Origin: Aureococcus anophagefferens
Lineage: Eukaryota; Sar; Pelagophyceae; Pelagomonadales; Pelagomonadaceae
Direction: 5' to 3'
Assembly: GCF_000186865.1 (NCBI RefSeq)
Contig: NW_008705587.1
Location: forward strand, 395,304-459,303
DNA: 64,000 nucleotides
A program made the position numbers and the translations under genes. The notes beneath the pieces are model-generated. The model searched no databases. It had not been told where the DNA came from and was given only the letters and a program-made list of their open reading frames with translations. Of the stretch, positions 9,668 to 20,700 are shown piece by piece; position 1 is the stretch's first letter; each line of letters begins with the position of its first letter.

Positions 9668-11068
9668 ATGCCCCCGAAGCGCGGCGACCTCGGGGCCGGC
9701 GCCAACAACGTCTGGAAGGTGCAGGAGATCGAGCGGCTTCCCGACAGCGACAAGGCGCGCGCCATGCTCCTGGAGGTGAAGACGCACGCCGACGCGCTGC
9801 TCAAGGCGCGGGGCTGGCGCGTGAAGAACCTCATCGAGATCTGCTGCTGCGAGCGGAAGAACATGGGCACGAAATTGGGCGTCGGCGGCTGGTGCCGGAG
9901 CGACGGCACTGGCCGGGGCGCGGCGACGATCGCGCTGCGGCTCCGGCGGCCCAAGAGCCACGACCTCTACCCCTTCGAGCACAACCTGGCGGTCATGATC
10001 CACGAGATGAGCCACATCGTCCACGGGAACCACAGCGCGAACTTTTACGCGCTGATGGACGAGCTCAAGAAGCAGTACGAGCTCATCCGCGAGAAGGGCC
10101 AGGTCGTCGACGTCGACGGCTTCCCCATCGAGGGCGGCCGCAAGGCCGACGCGGGCCGCCACGACCCCAGGTCCGCGGCCGAGGGCCGCGCGGCGGGCCT
10201 CCGCGCCGCGGAGAAGCGCGCGACGAAGCAGAAGGTCATGGGCGGCGGCCGCCTCGGCGGCGGCGGCGGCGGCGGCGCCTGGGCCAAGCTCCCGCCGCGC
10301 GAGGCCGCCGCGCGCGCCGCGGAGCGCCGCGCGGCCGACGCGCGCAACGGCCTCGGCGACGAGGAGCTCGACATCGCCGCCGAGCGGCCGGGCCTCGGCG
10401 GCCTCTGGGACGGCAACTGGCGCGCCATCTGCCCCGTCTGCGGGCCCGTCTGCGAGGACAAGCGCGCCCACGCCGAGGTCCTCTCCGACGACGACGACGA
10501 AGCGCCGGAGGAGGAGCCCGCCGCGGCCCCGAAGCCCGCCGCGGCCCCGAAGCCCGAGCCGCCCGCGGAGCCCGTGGACCTCCGGTCGCCGAGTCCGCCG
10601 GCGAAGAAGCCGCGCGTCGACGACGCCTGCATCGACCTGACGGCCGAGGACTCGGACTCGGACGGCGGCGCCGGCCCCTGGACCTGCGACCGCTGCACGC
10701 TGAGCAACGCCGCCGACGCCGACGCCTGCGCCGTCTGCGCCGCGCCGCGCGAGGCCGCGCGCGACGCCGCGCTGGCCGCGAGTCTGGCCGAGCCGTTACC
10801 CGCGGACACGGCGCGCGACGCCGCGCTGGCCGCGTCGTTGGCGCCGCCGGCGCCGGACACGGCGCGCGACGCCGCGCTGGCCGCGAGCCTGGCGCCGGCG
10901 CCGCCGGACCCGGCGCGCGACGCCGCGCTCGCCGCGTCGCTCGCCGCGGAGACGGCGCGCGAGCTCGCGGCCGCGGAAGCGGCCGCGGAGCCGCCGCGCG
11001 AAACCGCCGCCGCGCCCTTCGACCCGTTCAAGTCGAGCCTCAACGGCGGGACCATGCAGCGGAAGTAA
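9668..11068 (+). CDS. WLM metalloprotease with RanBP2 zinc finger, SUMO-binding and UIM-like repeats
   Basis: Single exon, 466 aa, starting at the first ATG of the conserved region (MPPKRGDLGAGANN). Residues ~20-140 are a WLM domain with the zinc-protease motif HEMSHIVHGNH. This is the Wss1/SPRTN type of protease that degrades DNA-protein crosslinks. A Gly-rich linker follows. DDACIDLTAEDSDSD is a SUMO-interacting motif with a trailing acidic patch. WTCDRCTLSNAADADACAVC is a RanBP2-type zinc finger (C-x2-C-x10-C-x2-C). Four copies of ARDAALAASLA resemble short ubiquitin-interacting motifs. Nuclear DNA-repair function in the SUMO/ubiquitin pathway is inferred from Wss1. The UIM-like repeat array is the unusual part. 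Confidence 0.88.
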   Translation: MPPKRGDLGAGANNVWKVQEIERLPDSDKARAMLLEVKTHADALLKARGWRVKNLIEICCCERKNMGTKLGVGGWCRSDGTGRGAATIALRLRRPKSHDLYPFEHNLAVMIHEMSHIVHGNHSANFYALMDELKKQYELIREKGQVVDVDGFPIEGGRKADAGRHDPRSAAEGRAAGLRAAEKRATKQKVMGGGRLGGGGGGGAWAKLPPREAAARAAERRAADARNGLGDEELDIAAERPGLGGLWDGNWRAICPVCGPVCEDKRAHAEVLSDDDDEAPEEEPAAAPKPAAAPKPEPPAEPVDLRSPSPPAKKPRVDDACIDLTAEDSDSDGGAGPWTCDRCTLSNAADADACAVCAAPREAARDAALAASLAEPLPADTARDAALAASLAPPAPDTARDAALAASLAPAPPDPARDAALAASLAAETARELAAAEAAAEPPRETAAAPFDPFKSSLNGGTMQRK

Positions 11069-11229
11069 GGTGTTTGTATTGTGGTTTTGGCTGTTTTGAT
11101 GGTGTCGACGCGCCAAGACGGGCGTGTGTGCGATGCGCGCGGACGCGTACGCGTCCGGACGACGTTCGAGGTCGTTGCCGCTGTCGCCGCGCCACCACCA
11201 ACGGTGCCGCTTATCGTCGCGCGCCACGC

Positions 11230-12204
11230 ATGGAGACCGCAACGAAGATCGATTTGCGCCCGCCGGTGCGCAAATCCAACGCCAAACCAAACGGCGGCCT
11301 CGCGAATCATTACAAAGCCGCGCGCGCCGAGAGCGCGCGCAAGGCCCGCGCGCCCTTTGCGCCCGTGAACACGAACGCGCCGCCGCCGTTGCAGCAGAAA
11401 CCCGCCGTCGCCGCCGAAATACCCGTCGTCGACGACGCGCCCGTCGTGCGCCGCATGACGCGCGACGCGGACGGCGCGTGGACGGGCGCGCCCGTCGCCG
11501 AGCCGACGGGCGCGCCCGTCGCCGAGCCGACGGGCTCGCCGGAGCCGTCCGTCGACGCGATCCGCGCGGAGATCGAGGCGATCCAGGCGACGCTCGACCC
11601 GGAGACGGCCGAGGCCGCCGCGCGCCAGCTGGACCTGCTGGCCGAGTACGAGTCGGCGTGGGACGACGTGCGGTCGCCGGAGAAGGCGACCTGGACGCGG
11701 TGCTACGACGCCCAGTACGACACGTTCTACTACCACAACGACGCCGACGGCACGAGCTCCTGGGAGCCGCCGAGCTCCGGCGTCTGGGTCGACGACGAGG
11801 GCGTGCGCGAGGTCGAGGAGGCGCGCGACGCGCCGTCGCCGCTCCCGGCGCTCGAGCGCCCGGCGAAGCGGGCCACGCTGTCGCTGCAGCGCCGCGACGT
11901 CCTGTTGGGCCTCTTCGTCGTCGCCTTCTCCGTCGTCGTCGCCGTCTCCCTCGCGAACTACGGCGCGCGCGACGCGACGTGCGCCGCGCCCCGACTCCTC
12001 GGCGCGCCGGACGCGAAGGCGGACCTCGTCGACGAGCTCCAGAGCGTCCTCGCGGCCCTCGACCCGAATTCCGCCGCCGTGCGCGAGCCCGCGGCGTCGA
12101 CGCCCTTCGGCATCGTCCGCCGCGGCCTCGCGGACCTCTTCGCGCCCCTGAAGGCGCTCCGCGCGCTCGTCCGCGTCCTCAAGAAGCTCCTCCTCCTCAA
12201 CTAA
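11230..12204 (+). CDS. WW-domain, tail-anchor-like membrane protein
   Basis: Single exon, 324 aa, starting at METATKIDLRPP. The first 130 residues are low complexity, with a tandem TGAPVAEP repeat. A helical stretch (AIRAEIEAIQATLDPETAEA) precedes a WW domain: WTRCYDAQYDTFYYHNDADG then SSWEPP, with both signature tryptophans and the central YYHN. WW domains bind proline-rich ligands. One membrane span follows (DVLLGLFVVAFSVVVAVSL), then a ~70-residue basic, Leu-rich C-terminus. The protein therefore probably presents the WW domain on the cytosolic side. I cannot name an orthologue. It is 160 bp downstream of the WLM gene, in the same direction. Confidence 0.7.
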   Translation: METATKIDLRPPVRKSNAKPNGGLANHYKAARAESARKARAPFAPVNTNAPPPLQQKPAVAAEIPVVDDAPVVRRMTRDADGAWTGAPVAEPTGAPVAEPTGSPEPSVDAIRAEIEAIQATLDPETAEAAARQLDLLAEYESAWDDVRSPEKATWTRCYDAQYDTFYYHNDADGTSSWEPPSSGVWVDDEGVREVEEARDAPSPLPALERPAKRATLSLQRRDVLLGLFVVAFSVVVAVSLANYGARDATCAAPRLLGAPDAKADLVDELQSVLAALDPNSAAVREPAASTPFGIVRRGLADLFAPLKALRALVRVLKKLLLLN

Positions 12205-12230
12205 ACCGCTTCCCACTCTGAATTTACGGA

Positions 12231-14395
12231 CTACCAGGGTATCTGGAGGTCCGGGAGCATGCGCTTGACGAGCTCCGCGTCGACGGTGAAGAACGCCTCC
12301 AGGAGGCGCCGCGTCTTCCGGAGGAGCGGCCGGTAGTCGTTCGTCACGGCGCCGTTCTCGTTCGTGCTCGCGCCGTCGCCGTAGCGCCGCTTCTCCTGCG
12401 ACTTGGCCGCGGCGGCGATGCGGTCCGGCTGGTACTTCAGGCCCTTGAGCTTGAGGAACTTGACGAGGCCCGCGACGACCCTCGGGCCCGTGTCCGGCGC
12501 CAGCAGCTGCTCGTAGACGAGCACGTGGACCTGCTTCCGGTCGAAGCGCGAGAAGAGCGCGGCGAGCTGCGGCGCGTAGAGCGACCGCGCGAAGACCTAC
12601 GGTGGGGTCGCATCATCGGAGTTCCGGACCCGTGAGAAACGCGGCCGCGCGCGTTGTCGTTGAGCGCGCCGAGCTCCCAGTCGAGCGGCAGGCTGTCGTT
12701 GAGCGCGGCGCGCTTCATGACGGCCCGCCGGTCCGGCTCCCAGGCGTCGAAGACGAGCTGGCGCGCGTACGCGTCGAAGACGAGAGGCGACGCGACCGTC
12801 GGCGGCACGCGCGAGCCGCGCGCGACGCAGCCCGCGCGCGCGGCCGCGACGGCGCCCGGCCCGCCGCCGAGGCGCTCCGCGTTCGTCGCCGCCTCCTTGC
12901 CGACGACGTCGGCGCCGTGGCAGACGAAGAGCTCCTTGTCGCGGCGGAAGAGCTTGCCCCGGCGCACGTGGGCCCAGAACTCGTCGTACGCGCGCGCGAC
13001 GGGTTCGCGGAGCACGAAGACGAGGCGCGCGTCGGGCAGGAGCGCCCGGATCTCCCGCAACGCGCCGGGCCGCACGCCGTACTCCGGCGACGCCTCGAAG
13101 GTCACGTGCGACGACCGCCGCTGCGCCTTCGACAGCGCGAACGACGGGTGCATCGCGTAGTCGAGCGGGTGCCGCTCGTCGCGCCCGCCGAAGAACCGCA
13201 GGCTCGCGCCCGGCCCGTGGACCATGGGGTGCATCTTGAGCAGGCGCGCGACCAAGCCCACGCCCGCGCGCGTCGCGCCGACGCCGAGCGCCGACGGGAA
13301 GCAGTGCGCCGCGTCGTCGTCGTCCTGCTTCTTGCGGCCCTTGCCCTTGGGCTTGGCGAACCAGCCCTTGCTCTTGGGCGCCGTGCGCCGCGCCTCCTCG
13401 CCGGAGTAGCACGCGCCGGCCTTCGCGCCGTCGAGCGCGGGCAGCGGCGCGAGGTCGTCGAGACCCGTCGGGAACGCGACGGGCTCGAGGGGCCGCCGCT
13501 CCGTCGGCGACGGCGCGGCGACGAGGGGCCGGCCGAGGCAGGCCTGGGCGTGGATCTCGAGGTGCGCCACCGCGTGGTCGTAGAGCTCCGCGTCGAGGCC
13601 GTTCGCGTCGCGGATCTTTCTGACGGTTTCCGGCTCGAGGTCCGCCGCGAGGCCCGCGCCGCCGCCGAAGAAGAAGTCCGCCGACGTGGGCGTCCGCGCG
13701 CGCGCGACGCCGGCGACGCCCTCGAAGAGGTGCGGCACGAACTTCTCCAGCACGAGCAGCGAGTCGGCCCAGCGCTCCCGGACGCCGACGAACGAAAAGT
13801 CGCGGCCGAGGACGAGCTTCGCGCGCACGAGCGCCGCCTCGCCCTTGCCCGCGAGGTCGCACATGGCGCCGCCGCCGCAGAACCAGGCCGTCATCGACTC
13901 GCAGGGCACGCAGTGCTCCGCGCCCTTCTTCGCGACGCATCGATCCAACTCGCCGGCCGAACCGCGCCACGACCGCGTCGCGCGCGCGACGGGGTCCTCG
14001 ACGAAGTTGATCCACGCCACGCGGCCCTCCTCGACGTCGGGCACCTCGATAAAACTAAAGCTCCGCTCCCAGAGCACGACGCGCTGCTTCGGCCGCGGCA
14101 GCGACCGGTGCTGGATCTCGCGGATCGTCTTCGCCAGGCGCAGCCCGTCGCCGTGGCTCAGGCCCACGTCGCGCGCGTCCATGGCGTGCGCCGCGCGGAA
14201 GACGTCGCGGTCGCCGCCCCAGCGCAGGTACTCGAAGTCGAGCGCCGCGCTCTGGTTGCTCACGACCTCGGACCACGCCAGGCTCTCGAACCAGGGCAGC
14301 CGGTTGAAGATGACGAGGCCCGGCTCGAGCCGCGCCGCGCAGCTCAACGCGGCGGCGGCCGGCACGCACGCCAGCAGCGGGAGCACCGGCCGCAT
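12231..14395 (-). CDS. Secretory-pathway sulfotransferase-like protein with two related halves
   Basis: Exons 12641..14395 and 12231..12596 (706 aa) are joined across a 44-bp GT-AG intron. MRPVLPLLACVPAAAALSC is a signal peptide. The C-terminal half is a sulfotransferase of the heparan N-sulfotransferase-like type. GVGATRAGVGLVARLLKMHP is the PAPS 5'-phosphosulfate loop. DARLVFVLREPVARAYDEFW is the 3'-phosphate site. RSLYAPQLAALF is the usual Tyr-Gln-Leu motif after the intron. The N-terminal half (IFNRLPWF, FVEDPVARATRSW) resembles a family-2 sulfotransferase fold, with a similar 'V-x-D/E-P-V-A-R' site but a weak P-loop. It may be a second, perhaps inactive, domain. Golgi sulfation of glycans is inferred. 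Confidence 0.75.
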
Positions 14396-14714
14396 GGCGG
14401 CCGACGGCGCGCGCCGACGGCGCACAAAATAATATGTGTGCGAGCAAGCTCGCGCGTCGGGCTGCTCCATCAAGGAGTGGTTCAACAATAACCGGAATCT
14501 ATTTTTGAGCCGGACAACCGAGCATAGGAGCGCCTGCAGTGCGCCTCGCCTTTGGAAGGACGGCGAGGTGTCGGTGCCGTCGGCAGCCCGGCCTGGGTGA
14601 TCGCGTTGGTCTCGCTGGTGTGCCGTCGGTCTCCGCCGCCGGGCTGGCAGGTCCTCTCGAACCGAGACCGCAGGGGCTGCCCGGGCCCCGGCCACGACCC
14701 GGCTCGACGCGCCC
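14396..14714. promoter_or_regulatory. Divergent intergenic region, 319 bp
   Basis: This spacer separates two head-to-head genes, the sulfotransferase on the minus strand and the calcium channel on the plus strand. It must hold both promoters. I see no TATA-like box, repeat or RNA gene in it; frames that cross it lack starts in good context. Confidence 0.4.
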
Positions 14715-17700
14715 ATGGACGGCGACGGCGAGGACCTCGCGACCTTCGAGAGCGATGCGGAGAGCCGCGCCTACGGCGAGCGGGAGATGGTGACGCCGCG
14801 CCTGCCCGCCGCGGAGCCGGAGCCGCCGCGCGAGGCCCCGGGATCCGCCGCGAAGCCGCTGCTCGACGAGCGGCGGAGCCTCGACGACCAGGGCACGCCC
14901 GTGCAGTACACGCGCGCGCTCGACGACGAGGAGCCGGAGACCGTCGCGGCGCCGAACTTCTTCGTCGACGGCGTCGCGTACCGCTTCGCGGACCGCGCGC
15001 TCGGCTGCGTGCCGCCGTCGAGCGAGCCGCGGAAGCGGGCCGTGGCCGTCGTCGTGCACCCGGCCTTCGACGCCGTCATCCTGGTGGCCATCCTCGTGAA
15101 CGCGGCCTTCATGGGCATGGTCGACTACGGCTCCGTCGGCGAGGACCCGGACCTCGAGATGTACTACAAGCCCAAGGGCGGCTGGCGCAACGATCTCATC
15201 GAGCGGGCGGAGATCCCGTTCACGGCGCTATTCTTGGTGGAGTTCGTCCTCAAGGTCTTCGCCATGGGCTTCGCGGGCGAGGAGGGCGCGTACCTCTCGG
15301 ACAACTGGAACCTCGTGGACTTTGTCGTCGTGCTCACGTCCGTCGTCGAACTCCTGCCGATCGGCGGCGGCGCGGGCGGCCTCGGCGCGCTGCGGGCCAT
15401 GCGCCTGCTCCGGCCGCTGCGCACGCTGACGCGCGTCCCCGGGCTGAAGAAGCTCGTCGAGGGCATCCTGTCCGCGGGGCCGAAGCTCGTCGACGTCGGC
15501 CTCTTCTTCAGCTTCCCGTTCCTGCTCTTCGGCATCGTCGGCGTCCAGCTCTTCATGGGCCAGCTCCACGGCCGCTGCCGCACGACGCCCTACCCCGTCG
15601 TCGCCAACTACTCGCTCTACGGCAACGGCACGAACTACGCGGACTTCGCGTGCGTCGCGAACCCGCGGCGGAACAACTTCGACGTCCGGAGCGACCGCGA
15701 TTGGACGCGGCAGCGGGACAGCGTCTGGTACGACGCCAAGGACTGCTACTGGCCGCTGGACGAGGACGACGGCCGCTTCTGCGCGCTCCACACGGGCGGG
15801 CCGGGCCTCCACAAGTGCGCGCACGCGACGTCGAAGCTGGCGCCGGACGAGTGGCGCTGGTGCGGCTCGAACTACGACGCGCTGGGCAACCTGCGCTTCA
15901 CACCGCTGAAGAAGAGGGACGCGGGCGACGGCGACGGCCCCATCGAGTCCTGGTTCCACGCGGGCGCGAAGCAGGGCGACGACTCGGGCGTCTGGAGCGA
16001 GGACCTGAATTTCGGCTACACGTCCTTCGACAACTACCTCCTCGGGCTCGTGACGATCTTCCAGACGATCACGCTCGAGGGGTGGTCCGACGTCATGTTC
16101 ATGTACGAGGACGCGGGCGATCCGACGGTCGCCGCGCTCTTCTTCACGTGCATGGTCATCTTCGGGTCCTTCATTCTTCTGAATCTCGTGCTGGCCGTGC
16201 TCGAGAACTCGCTCGAGGAGGAGGACGACGGCGCGGAGGCACCGGACCCGGAGTACGAGGCCGCCTGCCGGCGCGCGGACGAGCTCCACGAGGCGGGCAA
16301 GTACAAGTCGCCCTTCCAGAAGGCCGTGCTCAGCGAGGGCTTCGACTACTTCTTCACGCTCCTGATCGTCGGCAACACGATCGTCCTCGCGATGGACCAC
16401 AAGGGCATCGACCCGGCGGAGGAGCGGCTCCACGAGCTCATTCTGTTTGTGTTGGGCGTCCTCTTCGCCGTGGAGATGGTGTTGAAGATCGCCGCGCTGG
16501 GGCTCGCGCCCTACTTTGCGGTGTCGTTCAACCGCTTCGACGCGTTCATCGTGTTCCTGAGCGTTTTAGAGGTGCTGTTGGCGCCGCCGCGGTTTTTGGG
16601 GAAGGCGGCCATCGCCAACGACGGCAACGCGGGCGTGCTCTCGGCCCTGCGGGCGCTGCGCATCTTTCGGGTCTTCAAGCTGGCCAAGTCCTGGAAAAAC
16701 ATGGCGAAGCTGCTCGCGCTGCTGCAGAAGACGCTCGGCGACGTCGCGAACATCGCGGGCATCTTGATGCTCTTCATGTACATCTGCGCGCTCCTGGGCA
16801 TGCAGCTCTTCGCGAACCGTTTCAGGTTCGACGGCGCGACGGGCTTCGCCGTGCCGCTCGCGGCGCCGGGCTCGAGCGGGCGCGCCGCGTACGCGGCCGC
16901 GGACGTGCCGCGGGCCCACTTCGACGACCTGGGCACGGCCTTCGTGACCATCTTTCAAATTTTGACGGGCGAGAACTGGAACACGGTCATGTACGACGGC
17001 TGGCGCGCGACGGGGCCCGCGGCGTTCGTCTTCTTCTTCTTCGTGGTCGTCGTCGGCGCGTTCGTCGTCATGCAGATCTTCCTCGCCATTCTGCTGTCGA
17101 ACATCATGACGGTCCACGAGCCGGAGACGCGCGACCGCAGCGACACGGGCCGGGAGAAGGTGAAGGCGGCGCAGGCGTCGCGCCTCGCGGACGAGGAGCG
17201 GAGGAAGCGCGAGGCCGCGGACGCGACGGGCCTGCGCAGGCGGGCGCTCGAGAGCGCGCTCCAGCGGTCCGACTCCATCTTCCCGCTGCCGGATATTCGG
17301 GCGCTCGGCTGCCTGGGGCCGGACAACGAATTTCGGCTGCGGGTCGCGCTGCTCGTGGACCACCCGCGCTTCGACCAGGTCATCCTGCTCCTCATCCTCG
17401 TGTCGACGGCGTTCCTCGCCATCGACTCGCCGCTCAACGCGCCGTGCTCGACGCTGTCCCTGTTCCTGGCGCTGAGCGACTGGTTCTTCACGCCCATCTT
17501 CATCATGGAGATGGTGCTGAAGGTCATCGCGGTGGGCGCGAAGCCCTACATCGGAAACGGGTGGAACCAGTTGGACTTCCTCGTCGTCGCGACGTCGACC
17601 TACGGCCTCACGACGGGCGCGCCGACGCTCACGTGCACGGGCGGCGGCTCGAGCGTGGCGTCGCTCAAGGCGCTGCGGGCCATGCGCGCGTTCAAGCCCC

Positions 17701-20700
17701 TCCGGGCGATGAAGCGCGCGGCGGGCCTCCGCGCGCTCATCGACGCGCTCCTGGGCTGCATTCCCTCCGTGCTGGAGGTCTGCGCCGTGTGCATGCTGTT
17801 CTTCCTCGTGTTCGCGATCTTCCTCGTGAGCTTCCTCAAGGGGCGGCTGCGCCACTGCGGCGACGCGCGGTTCTGGGAAGCGTCGGAGCCGCCGACGTAC
17901 GCGTCGCTGGAGGACGCGGGCGACGACACGGTCTTCGGGCTCCTGGACCGGCCCAAGGCCTGGGTCGACATGTCCTCGGACGAGCAGGCCTACTTCGGCC
18001 CGAGCTCGGGCGTCGGCGACGTCGCCGCGGGCTGCGGCGCGGGCGCGGCGGCCTGGGCCGACGACCCGTACCCGTGCTGCGGCGCGTGGCCCGCGGGCGG
18101 CGGCTGGAACGCGACGGTGCCGACGGCCAAGGAGCTGTGCCGGTGCTGGGGCTACCGCTGGACGCCCGTCGTGTCCCAGTCCTTCGACAACGTCTTCGTC
18201 GCCACGCTCAGCCTCTTCGAGATGGCGACGACCGAGGGCTGGATCGACGTCATGTACGCCGCCGTCGACTCGACGGGCCGCGCGAACATGCCCCGGCGCG
18301 ACGAGAACCCGGGCTGGTACGCCGTGTTCCTCATCTTCATGCTCGTGGGCAGCTTCCTGTTCCTGAACCTCTTCGTCGGCGTCGTCTGCGACTCCTTCGA
18401 GAAGATGCGCGGCGACAAGGGCGGCGACATCCTCGTCACGGACGCGCAGCAGGACTGGGTCAAGATGGCCCAGGTCATCGTGCGCCTGAGGCCCAAGCAG
18501 CTCGCCGTGTCGTCGACGCCCGCGCTCGGCTTCGTCGCGGGCGAGGCGTTCGACAACGTCATCGGCGGCTGCATCTTGCTGAACGGCGTGTCGCTCGCGC
18601 TGCCCTACTTCGGGCAGCCCGACGGCTACACGCTGGGGACCTACGTGCTGGGCCACTGCTTCTCGTTCATCTTCTTCGTGGAGATGGTGCTGAAGCTGCT
18701 CGCGTTCGGAATGGCGTACTTCACGTCGAACTGGAACCGCTTCGACTTCGGGTTGGTGACGATCACGCTCGTGGGGCTGCCGCTGGAATTCACGGGGTCC
18801 GGCGCGTCGGGCATCGGCGGCTTCGCGCGCATGCTCCGGCTGGCGCGCACGGTGCGGCTCGCGCGGCTCATCAAGCGCCACAAGACGATGCAGAAGCTGT
18901 GCCTGACGTTGGTGGCGACGGTGCCGGGGTTGGCGAACATCGCGCTGCTCATGGTGCTCATGTTCTTCGTCTTCGCGGTGATCGGCGTGAACCTCTTCAG
19001 CAAGGTCGCGTATTACGGCGCCCACGACGAGCACGTGAACTTCCGGAGCCTGGGCCGCGCGATGCTGAGCCTGCTGCGGTTCGCGACGGGCGAGAACTGG
19101 AACGGGTTCATGCACGACGTCGCGCGGCGGCCCGCGCACTGCGCGGACGACCCGGAGTACGACGACGACGTCTGCGCCTTCAACGGGGACGCGCCGGGCT
19201 GCGTGCCCGTCGACGGCTGCGGGTCGACGCTGATTTATCCGTACCTGCTGTCGTTCTCGATCGTCGTCGCGTTCGTCTTCGTGAACCTGTTCATCGGCGT
19301 CGTGCTCGAGGGCTTCAACAGCGCGGACGCGGACGACGACCTCATGATCAGCGACGAGGACTACCAGCGGTTCCGGGACGGCTGGGTGCGCTTCGACACG
19401 AACGGCGACGGGAAGATCTCGCTGGGCCACTTCGAGGCGCTCTTAGCGGACCTGCCGCCGCCCTGGGGCTACAGCCTGGGCGACGACACGCCGCCGCCGT
19501 CGCGGCGCATCATCCAGGCGAAGATCCAGAGCCTGGAGCTGGAGATCTTCGAGCTCGGGGAGCAGGACATGGACGAGGGCGACGAGGGCGAGGCCGCGCA
19601 CGTCAAGTTCAACGACGCGATCCTCGCGCTGGCGAAGCACGCCCACGACACGATCGTCAAGGTCGGCTCCTCGTCGAGCACGGGCGCGAAGCGCACGGCG
19701 CTCCTGCGCTGCTTCACGGAGGAGCTCGTCCGGGGCCGCGGGAGCTCCGTCGACGGCCGCTACGCGCTCGAGTCGCCGGGCGTCGGCGACGGCTACGACG
19801 ACGACGAGGCCAAGGCGCCGCCGAACGACTACTTCTTCCGCGAGCCCCAGGAGGCGCCGCCGTCGGAGTCGCCGAGCTGGATGCCGCGCGGGCCGCCCGC
19901 GCCGGACAGCCCGCACTACGCGGACGAGGCGCCGGACCCGCCGGTCGACGACGGCCGCGTCGACCTGTCCTACGGCGGCGCGGCGCTCGACGGCCACGCC
20001 GTCGCGCGCGTCCTGGCGAACTGCCGCGTGCCTCTGGAGGCGCTCGTGCTCGACGGCACGTTCCTCGGGGACCGGGCCGCGAGGACCGTCGCCTCCGCGC
20101 TCGCGGACCGCGCGCTCTTCGAGGCGCGCGGCGGCGTGGCGTGCCGGCTGGCCTGCCTGCGGGAGCTGCGCTGCTATTCCTGCGGGCTGGGGGACCGCGG
20201 GGCGTTCATCTTGTGCCAGTCGCTGTTTCTGGCGCCGGACGGCTGCCGCGCGCCGCGCCTCGAGCGGCTCGACGTCGCGCGGAACGAGCTCGGGCCCGAG
20301 GCGCTGGACGTTCTAGTCGAGGGGGTGGCGGTCTTGGTGGCGGAGAAGACGCTTCAGGCCGCGAGCTCCCAGTTCCTGTCGATGCGGCGGACGCGGCCGC
20401 CAAAGTTCGAGCTCGACCTCTCGGAGAACGCGTTCTTCGAGGGGGACGCGCGCAAGGCCCTGACGGCGCTGCGGGCGCTGGCGAAGACCATGGACGACGC
20501 CGACGGCCGCATGGCCCTGGCCCTGCAGTGCTGCGGCCTGGGCGAGGCCGCGAACTCGCCCGACGGCCCGCTCGCGGCCGCGGCGCTCCGGGACCTCGCG
20601 AGGGCGGACCTCGAGGTGCTCAACCTGTCGGACAACAACCTCGGCCCCCGCGCCGTGGACCCCCTCGCGTCGGGCATCATGGTCCGCTTCTTCGACGCCG

